Shown here: positions 56,241 to 64,000 of the stretch, one piece after another
How the letters are laid out: each line of letters starts with the position of its first letter
Numbering within the stretch: position 1 is the first letter of the stretch
DNA from: Halothiobacillaceae bacterium
GTDB lineage: Bacteria; Pseudomonadota; Gammaproteobacteria; Halothiobacillales; Halothiobacillaceae
Length of the DNA stretch: 64,000 bases
NCBI GenBank assembly: GCA_016938615.1
Contig: JAFGUH010000143.1
Coordinates: 1-64,000, forward strand
Direction: 5' to 3'
Notes under the pieces: generated by a model
What the model was told of the DNA's origin: nothing
The model's database searches: none
The model's input: the letters and a program-made list of their open reading frames with translations, nothing else
Program-made: the position numbers and the translations under genes

Positions 56241-57244
56241 TTCTGGTAGGCGATGTCGGGGGAACGCGTTCGCGGTTGCTGCTTTACGAGGCCGGCGAGG
56301 GCGGAACGCGTGCCGAACGGACGTTGGCGAGCCGCGAACACGGCGATTTCCCGTCCTTGCTGCGCGCGTTTTTAAAGGAAGTCGAGGCCGGACGCTTTGG
56401 CCCCATCGAGACAGCGGCGTTCGGTGTTGCCGGGCCGGTGCGCGGTGAAGGGGTCGGGGCGCGGGTCGAGGCAACCAACCTGCCGTGGACCCTGTCGGCC
56501 GCCGAGCTCAGTGACGTGCTCGGCGGGGCGAGGGTGCGTCTGAGCAACGACCTGATCGCCGTCGGAATCGGGGCGCTGGTCAGTGGGTCCGGCGAGCGCG
56601 TCGCGCTCAACCCTTCCGCCGAGGATGCCCCGGGGCACGCCGCGGTGATCGCGCCCGGCACCGGCCTTGGCGAAGCGGTGTTCTTCCATGACGGGCAGCA
56701 GCATCGACCCATGCCCAGCGAGGGGGGTCACTGCGACTTTGCGCCCAACGACGACCGCGAGGTCGAACTGCTGGCGTTCCTGCGTGGGCGGTTCGGCGGT
56801 CACGTGAGTTACGAACGCATTCTCAGCGGCGATGGCTTTTCCTCCCTGTATGCCTTCGCCCGGGCCGCCGGGCTGGGTCGCTGCGCGCCGGATGCCGACG
56901 AGCAGCTCGCGGGCGTGGCGGACCCCAACGCCCGGATCACGGCATGGGCCGTCGAGGGCACGGACGAGTGCGCGGTGATCGCCTGCCGGCTCTTCGCGCG
57001 GATACTGGGGGCCGAGGCCGGCAACCTCGCGCTCAAGACCTTGCCGACCGGCGGCGTCTTTCTCGCCGGCGCCATCGTGGGCCATGTCCTGCCCTTCCTG
57101 CGTGAACACACCCTGGAAGGCTTTCTCGACAAGGGCCGCTTCGCCACCATGCTCGGGCGCATGCCGTTGTGGGTGGTGCCGGATGGCAACCTCGGGCTGG
57201 CCGGGGCGCGTCGGCTCGCCGAAGCGGGGATGCCGTCATCATGA
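56237..57244 (+). CDS. glk: Glucokinase
   Basis: ILVGDVGGTRSRLLLY, APGTGLGEAVFFHDG, SEGGHCDFAP; ATGA overlap with previous gene. Confidence 0.92.
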   Translation: MILVGDVGGTRSRLLLYEAGEGGTRAERTLASREHGDFPSLLRAFLKEVEAGRFGPIETAAFGVAGPVRGEGVGARVEATNLPWTLSAAELSDVLGGARVRLSNDLIAVGIGALVSGSGERVALNPSAEDAPGHAAVIAPGTGLGEAVFFHDGQQHRPMPSEGGHCDFAPNDDREVELLAFLRGRFGGHVSYERILSGDGFSSLYAFARAAGLGRCAPDADEQLAGVADPNARITAWAVEGTDECAVIACRLFARILGAEAGNLALKTLPTGGVFLAGAIVGHVLPFLREHTLEGFLDKGRFATMLGRMPLWVVPDGNLGLAGARRLAEAGMPSS

Positions 57245-57957
57245 GCGAGACCGTGAACCGGACCACCCTGTCGGGGCTGTACGTGATCACCGACACCATC
57301 CGCTTTCAACGCGAGGCACTGGTCGAGGCCGTCGGCGAGGCGATCGCCGGTGGCGCGACGATGGTGCAGTACCGCGACAAGAGCGACGAGGCGGACCGGC
57401 GGCGCGCCGAGGCGACGGCGCTGGCGGAACTGTGTCGCCGGCACGCGGTCCCGTTGATCATCAACGACGACGTGGCGCTGGCGATCGAGGTCGGTGCCGC
57501 AGGTGTTCACCTGGGACGTGACGATGCGCCGCTGGCCGAAACACGCGCCCGGTTCGCCGCGGCGGGGCGCGATGCGATCATCGGGGTGTCTTGCTATGCT
57601 GACCGGCTTCGGGCCGAACGGGCGGCCGCCGACGGGGCCGACTACCTTGCCTTCGGGGCGATGTTTCCCTCGCCGACCAAGCCGAATGCGCCCGGCGCGC
57701 CCGCCGACGTCCTCGGTTGGGCTCGCGAGCGGCTGGACCGGCCGGTTTGCGGTATCGGCGGCATCACCGCGGCGAACGTGGCCGAATTGATGCCGCATCG
57801 GCCCGACCTGATCGCCGTGATCAGCGCCGTATTCGCCGCCCCCGACATCCGACGCGCCGCCGAGCGTCTCTGCGAGGCGATGGCCCGGCCGATGGCGCGG
57901 CCCTTGCGCGTTTCGACCGACACCATTCAGAAAAGCGAAGATCCGGAGAATTCTTGA
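57241..57957 (+). CDS. thiE: Thiamine-phosphate synthase
   Basis: [52 protein letters not shown] overlap with glk. Confidence 0.94.
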   Translation: MSETVNRTTLSGLYVITDTIRFQREALVEAVGEAIAGGATMVQYRDKSDEADRRRAEATALAELCRRHAVPLIINDDVALAIEVGAAGVHLGRDDAPLAETRARFAAAGRDAIIGVSCYADRLRAERAAADGADYLAFGAMFPSPTKPNAPGAPADVLGWARERLDRPVCGIGGITAANVAELMPHRPDLIAVISAVFAAPDIRRAAERLCEAMARPMARPLRVSTDTIQKSEDPENS

Positions 57958-59246
57958 TGACCGAATCCAATCACGAGCTGTTCGAGAAGGCACAGGCCCA
58001 CATCCCCGGCGGGGTGAACTCGCCGGTACGCGCCTTCGGCTCGGTCGGCGGCGACCCGGTGTTCGTCAAGCACGCCGAGGGCGCCCGCTTTTTCGACGAG
58101 AACGACACGCCGTATATCGACTACGTCGGCTCCTGGGGGCCGATGATCCTCGGTCACGCCCACCCTGAGGTGATCGAGGCCGTACGCGAGGCGGCCGGGG
58201 ACGGCCTGTCCTTCGGCGCGCCGACGGTCGGCGAGACCCGCATGGCGGACCTGCTCTGCGAACTGGTGCCATCGATGGACATGGTGCGTCTGACCTCCTC
58301 GGGCACCGAGGCGACCATGAGCGCGATTCGCCTGGCGCGGGGGTTCACCGGCCGCGACCGGATCGTCAAGTTCCAAGGCAACTACCACGGGCATTCCGAC
58401 TCGCTGCTGGTCGAGGCCGGCTCCGGGGCACTCACTCACGGCGTACCGAGTTCGCCGGGCGTGCCCAAGGCGTTTGCCGACCTGACCACCACCGTCGAGT
58501 ACAACAATCTCGACCAGGTTAAACAGGTATTCGAGGAGGTAGGCGACGAGGTCGCCGCGATCATCGTCGAGCCGGTGGTGGGAAACATGAATTGCATCCC
58601 GCCGGAGCCGGGATTCCTCGAGGGCCTGCGGCAGGTTTGCGACGAGCACGGCGCGGTGCTGATCTTCGACGAGGTGATGACCGGGTTTCGCGTCTCGCTG
58701 GGCGGGGCGCAGGGCCACTACGGCATCACGCCTGATCTCACCACCCTGGGCAAGGTGATCGGCGGGGGCATGCCAGTAGGCGCTTTCGGCGGTCGACGCG
58801 AGATCATGGAGATGATCTCGCCGATGGGGCCGATCTATCACGCCGGAACGCTCTCGGGGAACCCGATGGCCATGGCCGCCGGTATCAAGACGCTCGAACT
58901 GATCGGCGTGCCGGGCTTTTACGACGTGCTCGCGCGCCGCACCCAGTCACTCTGTGATGGCCTGGTCAAGGCGGCGGGCAAGCACGGTGTCCCGATGATC
59001 GCCCAGAATGTCGGCGGCATGTTCGGTCTGTTCTTCACCGACAAGGATCGCGTGGCCAACTTCAGCGACGCCACCGCCTGTGACAAGGAGGCGTTCAAGG
59101 CCTTCTTCCATGGCATGCTCGATGAGGGCATCTACTTCGCGCCGTCGTCGTTCGAGGCCGGTTTCGTCTCCATGGCGCACGGCGAGGACGAGATCCAGGC
59201 TACGGTCGAGGCGGCCGACCGGGTCTTTGCCCGCATGACCGGCTGA
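57957..59246 (+). CDS. hemL: Glutamate-1-semialdehyde 2,1-aminomutase
   Basis: [55 protein letters not shown]. Confidence 0.97.
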   Translation: MTESNHELFEKAQAHIPGGVNSPVRAFGSVGGDPVFVKHAEGARFFDENDTPYIDYVGSWGPMILGHAHPEVIEAVREAAGDGLSFGAPTVGETRMADLLCELVPSMDMVRLTSSGTEATMSAIRLARGFTGRDRIVKFQGNYHGHSDSLLVEAGSGALTHGVPSSPGVPKAFADLTTTVEYNNLDQVKQVFEEVGDEVAAIIVEPVVGNMNCIPPEPGFLEGLRQVCDEHGAVLIFDEVMTGFRVSLGGAQGHYGITPDLTTLGKVIGGGMPVGAFGGRREIMEMISPMGPIYHAGTLSGNPMAMAAGIKTLELIGVPGFYDVLARRTQSLCDGLVKAAGKHGVPMIAQNVGGMFGLFFTDKDRVANFSDATACDKEAFKAFFHGMLDEGIYFAPSSFEAGFVSMAHGEDEIQATVEAADRVFARMTG

Positions 59247-59279
59247 TCGCCGGCCGGTACCTCGTCACAAGAACGGTAA

Positions 59280-59321
59280 CGAGAGAGGCCGCCCGGTCAA
59301 CGACGGGGCGGCCTCTCTCGT
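59280..59321. terminator. Strong hairpin terminator after hemL
   Basis: GAGAGAGGCCGCCC ... GGGCGGCCTCTCTC. Confidence 0.75.
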
Positions 59322-59363
59322 GTACACGCGATTACCGGCGGACGTGAATCGCGGCCGGGGAGG

Positions 59364-59690
59364 TCAGTCGTCCTCCATGTTGCCGTCCGGATCCCAACCC
59401 TCCTTGCGTGCCTTCTCGATCTGCGCGTCGTAGAGCTGGGCGTGTCGTGCACGCAGGTCGTCCGGCAGCCGGCTCGGAATGCCGCCACCGTACTTGTCCC
59501 ACTCGGCGTTGACGCGATCGGCGAGTTCCTGCATCCGGCCCAGTTCCCAGCCGTCGCAGGTCTCCTCCTCCGAGATCAGGCCGAAGACCCGGGCATCGAG
59601 GACCAGGCGGCCCAGGAAGGTCATGCCACCATCGTGGTCCCGGTCGATTCCGACGTACTTGTCTTTCGCTTGATTGCCTCTGCGTTGCAT
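59364..59690 (-). CDS. Conserved hypothetical protein
   Basis: 108 aa, FGLISEEETCDGWELGRMQELADRVNAEWDKYGG; no family recognised. Confidence 0.6.
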   Translation of the reverse strand: MQRRGNQAKDKYVGIDRDHDGGMTFLGRLVLDARVFGLISEEETCDGWELGRMQELADRVNAEWDKYGGGIPSRLPDDLRARHAQLYDAQIEKARKEGWDPDGNMEDD

Positions 59691-59708
59691 CGTTGTTCTC
59701 GTCTGGTG

Positions 59709-59999
59709 TTATTCGGATTCGTGAAAGCGGGCGTTGACGAGATCGGCGATCTCGTCGATCGCGTGCTGGGCATCGGGGCCTTTAGCGGTGACCTTGATGC
59801 CCTTCCCGCAGGCCGCGGCGAGCATCATCAGACCCATGATGGATTTGCCATTGACCTCCCGTCCACCGAAGGCCACCTCGATTTCGCTGGCGAACCGCTC
59901 GGCGGTGGCCGCGAGGCGGGCGGCGGCCCGCGCGTGCAGTCCGCGTTTGTTGCGTAGGGTGAGCTCACGGCTGACGGTTGAGGGACCCGATGCAGTCAT
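59709..59999 (-). CDS. ptsH: HPr-like phosphocarrier
   Basis: LTLRNKRGLHARAAARLA (His) and KSIMGLMMLAA (Ser). Confidence 0.93.
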   Translation of the reverse strand: MTASGPSTVSRELTLRNKRGLHARAAARLAATAERFASEIEVAFGGREVNGKSIMGLMMLAAACGKGIKVTAKGPDAQHAIDEIADLVNARFHESE

Positions 60000-60397
60000 G
60001 ACGTTCCCGACGCCCCTTCCTGGATGATGCCGTCTCGTCCGCCGCTGCAGGCTTTCGCCGTCATGTCGGCCAATGGTAGCCGGGGGTAGTTCAGGGCCCG
60101 GACGAGCATGGGCAGGTTGACGCCGGAAAGGACCTGCACCGCGTGTCGGTCGCGCAGCCGGTGGGCGATGTTCGATGGCGTCGATCCGTACATGTCGGTC
60201 ATCACCAGCACCCCTTCGCCACCATCGAGTTCCGTCACGCGACGACGAGCGGTGTTGAGCAGATCGATCGGATCGTCGTCCTGGTGCACATCGATATGGT
60301 CAAGGCGCGTAGGCAGGCTTTCGAGCATGTCGGTGGCCGTCTCGATCAACTGGGCCCCGATGTCGTTGTGGCAGATGAGGAGGATTCCGACGGTCAT
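59996..60397 (-). CDS. PTS fructose/mannose-type EIIA
   Basis: GVLVMTDMYGSTPSNIAHRL, LSGVNLPMLVRAL. Confidence 0.9.
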   Translation of the reverse strand: MTVGILLICHNDIGAQLIETATDMLESLPTRLDHIDVHQDDDPIDLLNTARRRVTELDGGEGVLVMTDMYGSTPSNIAHRLRDRHAVQVLSGVNLPMLVRALNYPRLPLADMTAKACSGGRDGIIQEGASGTS

Positions 60398-60478
60398 GAC
60401 AGGCGAGAGTCCTCGATCGCGTGCGGTGAGATGGCCATCATACCGAAAAAAGGGTCCGGAGCAGGGACGATTGCCCAG

Positions 60479-61360
60479 TCAGTGATTGGCGAGGTCACGG
60501 TGTCGGACCACCAGGTTGCCGAAGGCCGGCCGGAGGTCGCGGGCAAGGCGCTCGACCACGTAGACCGAGCGATGCTTGCCGCCGGTGCAGCCGATCGAGC
60601 ACGTCAGGTAGCTACGGTCGCTGCGGCTTGCCTCGACCATCATGTGCCCGAGAAACTCGCTGATGCGCGATCGTGTTTCGTGGGTAATCGGGTGTCGCTC
60701 GAGGTAATCGACTACCGGTTGATCGAGTCCGTTGTGCGGGCGCAGCGACGGGTCCCAATGCGGGTTGGGCAGGAAGCGGACGTCGAACAGGAAATCGGAA
60801 TCGAGCGGGATGCCGAACTTGAATCCGAATGACTGGATGAGGATGCGCGGGCCGGCCACTTTCTCGCCGATCAACCTTGCGCGCACGTCCTCGCGCAGCT
60901 GATGCACCGTGGTCAGGCTGGTGTCGATCACCAGGTCCGCATAGGCCCGGATGGGCATCAGCAACTGCGCTTCGCGCGCGATTGCCTCGACCAGGTTGTC
61001 GATCTGGTAGGAAAGGGGGTGTCGGCGACGGGTCTCGGAAAAACGCGTAATCAGACGCTGCCGGTCCGCCTCGAGAAACAGACTGCTGATCTCGAGTTCG
61101 GGAAGCCGTTGCTTGAGTCGGTCGATGCGGTCGGGCAGGGCGGTGAGCGATCGCTCCGGGGCGCGGGCGTCGATACTGATCGCGATCCCGCGAGCGACGA
61201 TACCGCCCTCCAGATAGCTTTTCGCGAGATGGTCGAGCAGGTCCGGGGGCAGGTTGTCTATGCAGTAAAAGCCACTGTCCTCGAGAGCGGCCAGCGCGAC
61301 CGACTTGCCCGAACCCGACTGCCCCGTCACCAAAATCAAGCGTCGCGTCGGCCGGGTCAC
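60479..61360 (-). CDS. rapZ: RNase adapter RapZ
   Basis: ILVTGQSGSGKSVALAALEDSGFYCIDNLPP, CSIGCTGGKHRSVYVVERLA. Confidence 0.96.
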   Translation of the reverse strand: MTRPTRRLILVTGQSGSGKSVALAALEDSGFYCIDNLPPDLLDHLAKSYLEGGIVARGIAISIDARAPERSLTALPDRIDRLKQRLPELEISSLFLEADRQRLITRFSETRRRHPLSYQIDNLVEAIAREAQLLMPIRAYADLVIDTSLTTVHQLREDVRARLIGEKVAGPRILIQSFGFKFGIPLDSDFLFDVRFLPNPHWDPSLRPHNGLDQPVVDYLERHPITHETRSRISEFLGHMMVEASRSDRSYLTCSIGCTGGKHRSVYVVERLARDLRPAFGNLVVRHRDLANH

Positions 61361-62322
61361 GCGTCTGGCCCCGATGTGGAGGCAGGATGTCCTGGCTGGT
61401 CGGGATCGGCAAACAGCCGCCGAACACGCGGGCTGACCGATCGTTCGCCCCGCTGGCGTTCGAAGTTGCGTTGCCGGACGATTGCCTCGAGCAGTACCGC
61501 GATGTTTCGGCCCGGCGCCACGGGCAGGCGCCAGACGGGAATCGGCAGGCCGGCGATGCGCTCGGTGCCTCGGTCGCCGAACAGCCGCTCGTCGGCGCCG
61601 ATGCGGCGGTCGCTGTGGGAGGGGTAGAGATCGACAATCAGACGGAGGTACTTGCGGGTCTTCAACGCGTTGCTGCCGAACAGTTCGTGAATGTCGAGGA
61701 TACCGATGCCACGGACTTCCAGCAGGCCGAACAGGCGTGCCGGGCAGGAGCCGGTCACCTCGCTACCGTGCGGGACGAAGCAAGGCGCGTCGTCGGCGAT
61801 CAACCGGTGCCCGCGACTGATCAGTTCCAGCGCCACTTCGCTCTTGCCGATCCCGGCCTGGCCGCGGATCAGCACGCCCAGGCCACTGACCTCCATGAAC
61901 ACGCCGTGTCGCCAGTCCTCGTCCAGGGTTCCGCAGAGACGCTGCAGCCGCCGGGTGACGGCCTCGTCGTCCTCGGGCGTGGTGATCACGGTGACGGGCG
62001 TGTCAGTCGTCGCGGCGATTACCGGATCAGATAGCCAGTGACCGGCCGCCTGCGCGTCCGCTTCGGTCAGCAGGATCACCCTCGGTTTCAATTCGGCCGG
62101 GAGCGGGCCGTTGGCGCCGGTCAGGCATTCGGTTGTGCATTGCAGGGCGGCGCGCAGAGCGGGCGAGACGAGCGCGACCCGGGTGGCGAGCCACGGGTTG
62201 GCCGGGCCGACGCGTCGCTGGCTCGGTGGCGGTGGGACATCCCAGCCGCCGGGCAGGGCGGAGCGCCAGTCGGCGTCATCGGCGCTCGCGGAGAGGTGGT
62301 GATGGGTGACGTTCGCGGTCAT
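61357..62322 (-). CDS. hprK: HPr kinase/phosphorylase
   Basis: LIRGQAGIGKSEVALELISRGHRLIADD, LEVRGIGILDIHELFG. Confidence 0.95.
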   Translation of the reverse strand: MTANVTHHHLSASADDADWRSALPGGWDVPPPPSQRRVGPANPWLATRVALVSPALRAALQCTTECLTGANGPLPAELKPRVILLTEADAQAAGHWLSDPVIAATTDTPVTVITTPEDDEAVTRRLQRLCGTLDEDWRHGVFMEVSGLGVLIRGQAGIGKSEVALELISRGHRLIADDAPCFVPHGSEVTGSCPARLFGLLEVRGIGILDIHELFGSNALKTRKYLRLIVDLYPSHSDRRIGADERLFGDRGTERIAGLPIPVWRLPVAPGRNIAVLLEAIVRQRNFERQRGERSVSPRVRRLFADPDQPGHPASTSGPDA

Positions 62323-62361
62323 GGGGTGCCCGTGTGCCGCTCGAGACGTGTTGATCGCGCG

Positions 62362-62844
62362 TCAGCCGGCGGTCGCCTCAGCGCTGTTCTTGAGCCACTC
62401 TATCATCAGCGCCTGAACACGTTCGGCGCTCTGCGCCTCCATGACGGTGTCGCGTTCATCCGGGTCGTTCAGGTGACGGGCGAGACGGCCCAGGATCTCG
62501 AGATGCTGCTCGGGGCAGTCCTCGGGGATCACCAGACCGATGACCAGGGTGACAGGCGCGCCGTCTGGGGCGCCGAAGTCCACCCCTTCACGCAGTCGGA
62601 TGACGGCGCCGCGCGGGGTCAGTATGTCGTCAACGCGACCGTGGGGAACGGCGATCCCGTGACCGATTGCGGTGCAACCCAGACGCTCGCGGGCGATGAG
62701 GGCTTCGAATATCCGTGTGGCCTGCTGACCACCCAGCTCATCGTCGGCGAGCAGGCCGGACAAGACTTCGAGGACCCGTTTTCGGCTCTGGTACAGCTCG
62801 TCGATCCGGATGTGATGGATCGGAAATAGTTCGGCAGTGTTCAT
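62362..62844 (-). CDS. ptsN: PTS IIA-like nitrogen regulatory protein
   Basis: IGHGIAVPHGRVDDI (His), LRDER-like C-terminus; start ATG 62844 (MNTAELFPI), not 63204. Confidence 0.92.
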   Translation of the reverse strand: MNTAELFPIHHIRIDELYQSRKRVLEVLSGLLADDELGGQQATRIFEALIARERLGCTAIGHGIAVPHGRVDDILTPRGAVIRLREGVDFGAPDGAPVTLVIGLVIPEDCPEQHLEILGRLARHLNDPDERDTVMEAQSAERVQALMIEWLKNSAEATAG

Positions 62845-62890
62845 TAGGCACCCTGTCGGTCGACTGGTCGCGAGGATCGCTCGCGGGTCC

Positions 62891-63177
62891 AGGGAGGCCC
62901 CGCACGAATCGATAGTGCCTGAAGCGGGACCGCCGCCAAGGGTCCCGATGCAAGGCGCGGTGTGCCGTGAATGGCCGTCGCCATTCGCACATGCGGCAAC
63001 GCCGCAGATGGGCCGTTGGCGACCCGCCCTAAAGGCGCTCCCGGGTTTGCCCGCACTCGGCGTTACCGTCTCTCGACGGGCCCGAGTTATTGCCCTGGGC
63101 CCGTCTTCGAGCCGGCGCCAGAAAAGCGGACAAACGCGCAAGCCAGAGGCACCATCGATTCGTGCAGAGTCTCCCTG
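62891..63177 (+). repeat. TIR element copy G (long form)
   Basis: AGGGAGGCCCCGCACGAATCGATAGTG ... CACCATCGATTCGTGCAGAGTCTCCCT; interior closely matches copy D. Confidence 0.9.
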
Positions 63178-63287
63178 GGGAATGGTCGAGTCGGCGCGCA
63201 TCATAGCGTGTTGTTCCCGCGGTGCAATACCGACCCGCGGTTCGTGGTCGCCGGACCGGGGCGTGGAATGGCTCCCGGTCGAGTCGA

Positions 63288-63341
63288 CAGGCCAGCCGGT
63301 TCAGCGACCGCTGGCAGGCCAGCCGGTTCAGCGATGGCTGG
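63288..63341. repeat. 27-bp tandem duplication at the 3' end of hpf
   Basis: caggccagccggttcagcgaccgctgg / caggccagccggttcagcgatggctgg. Confidence 0.85.
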
Positions 63342-63621
63342 TGAGCTTTTCCTTGTGCTTGACGATCTGGCGGTCAAGCTTGTTGATCATGGCGTCGATC
63401 GACGCATACATGTCGTCGGTGACCGACTCGGCGTGCATGTCCTGACCGCTGACGTGCAGGTTGGCTTCGGCCTTCTGGGCCTCCTTGCGCTCCACGGTGA
63501 GAATGACGTGGATATCCACCAGCTTGTCGAAGTGTCGCTCCAGGCGCGTGAACTTCTCGTGGACGTAGGCCTTGAGGGCCTCGGTGACATCGACATGATG
63601 ACCGGTGATGTCAATCTGCAT
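63328..63621 (-). CDS. hpf: Ribosome hibernation promoting factor
   Basis: MQIDITGHHVDVTEALKAYVHEKFTRLERHFDKL. Confidence 0.94.
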   Translation of the reverse strand: MQIDITGHHVDVTEALKAYVHEKFTRLERHFDKLVDIHVILTVERKEAQKAEANLHVSGQDMHAESVTDDMYASIDAMINKLDRQIVKHKEKLTSHR

Positions 63622-63641
63622 GAGCAACTCCTTATAGTTTG

Positions 63642-64000
63642 CTATATCAACCGCTTACGGTCAGTTGATGAGGCGATTCCCATCGCTTCCCGGTACTTGG
63701 CGATCGTCCTTCGGGCGACGTCGATCCCTTCATCACCAAGCATGGTCGCAATCTTGGCATCGCTCAAGGGCTTCTTGGGATTTTCTTCCTCGACGAGCTT
63801 CTTGATGCGTGCACGGATGGCCGTGGCGGAGCATTCGCCGCCGTCGGCCGTGCCGACGTGGCTCGAAAAGAAGTACTTGAACTCGAATACGCCCCGTGGA
63901 GTGAGCATGTACTTGTTGGTGGTCACCCGGCTGACCGTGGACTCGTGCAACTCGAGTGTCTCGGCGATTTCGCGCAGCACCAGGGGTTTCATGGCGATCT
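63642..64000 (-). CDS. rpoN: RNA polymerase sigma-54 factor, C-terminal part (runs off the window)
   Basis: [39 protein letters not shown] and RpoN box [10 protein letters not shown]. Confidence 0.95.
   Translation of the reverse strand, partial: IAMKPLVLREIAETLELHESTVSRVTTNKYMLTPRGVFEFKYFFSSHVGTADGGECSATAIRARIKKLVEEENPKKPLSDAKIATMLGDEGIDVARRTIAKYREAMGIASSTDRKRLI

Noticed and set aside
62362-63204. 280-aa ptsN ORF with ~120-aa N-terminal extension
   Set aside because: The extension is translated from repeat copy G; ptsN homology starts at MNTAELFPI (62844).

Overview
The window is about 64 kb of GC-rich, gene-dense chromosome. It looks like a sulfur-oxidising gammaproteobacterium (inference, Halothiobacillus/Guyparkeria-like). 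Most of it is housekeeping: lemA/M48 protease, djlA, class I aldolase, purT/trpB, amtB, katG, ppsA, apbC, metE, cca, dgkA, mreBCD, gatCAB, hslO, glk-thiE-hemL, and rpoN-hpf-ptsN-hprK-rapZ-manX-ptsH. Two things stand out. (1) A putative sulfide/sulfane-sulfur response locus at 4.6-9.3 kb. A sigma-54 activator with the C-x10-C-x6-C spacing of FisR is divergent from a Tat-exported FCSD-like flavoprotein, a DUF3034-like outer-membrane protein and an exported truncated globin. A GG-N10-GC sigma-54 promoter and a cluster of TGACA/TGTCA half-sites lie between them. (2) A family of at least seven non-coding elements spread over the window. They share terminal inverted repeats (about GGRARCCTCTGCACGAATSSATRGTG), have variable interiors (about 60 to 290 bp), and contain no transposase. 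All are intergenic; one sits between hpf and ptsN and one inside the FCSD operon. Other items: NtrC/sigma-54-like elements upstream of amtB, a 10-bp tandem repeat abutting the yeeE-like start codon, a phosphorylase-kinase-like GH15 protein coupled to glucokinase, a degraded sigma-54 activator next to an orphan binding protein, and a divergent TrpB without TrpA. No rRNA, tRNA, CRISPR array, phage or transposase gene was recognised.
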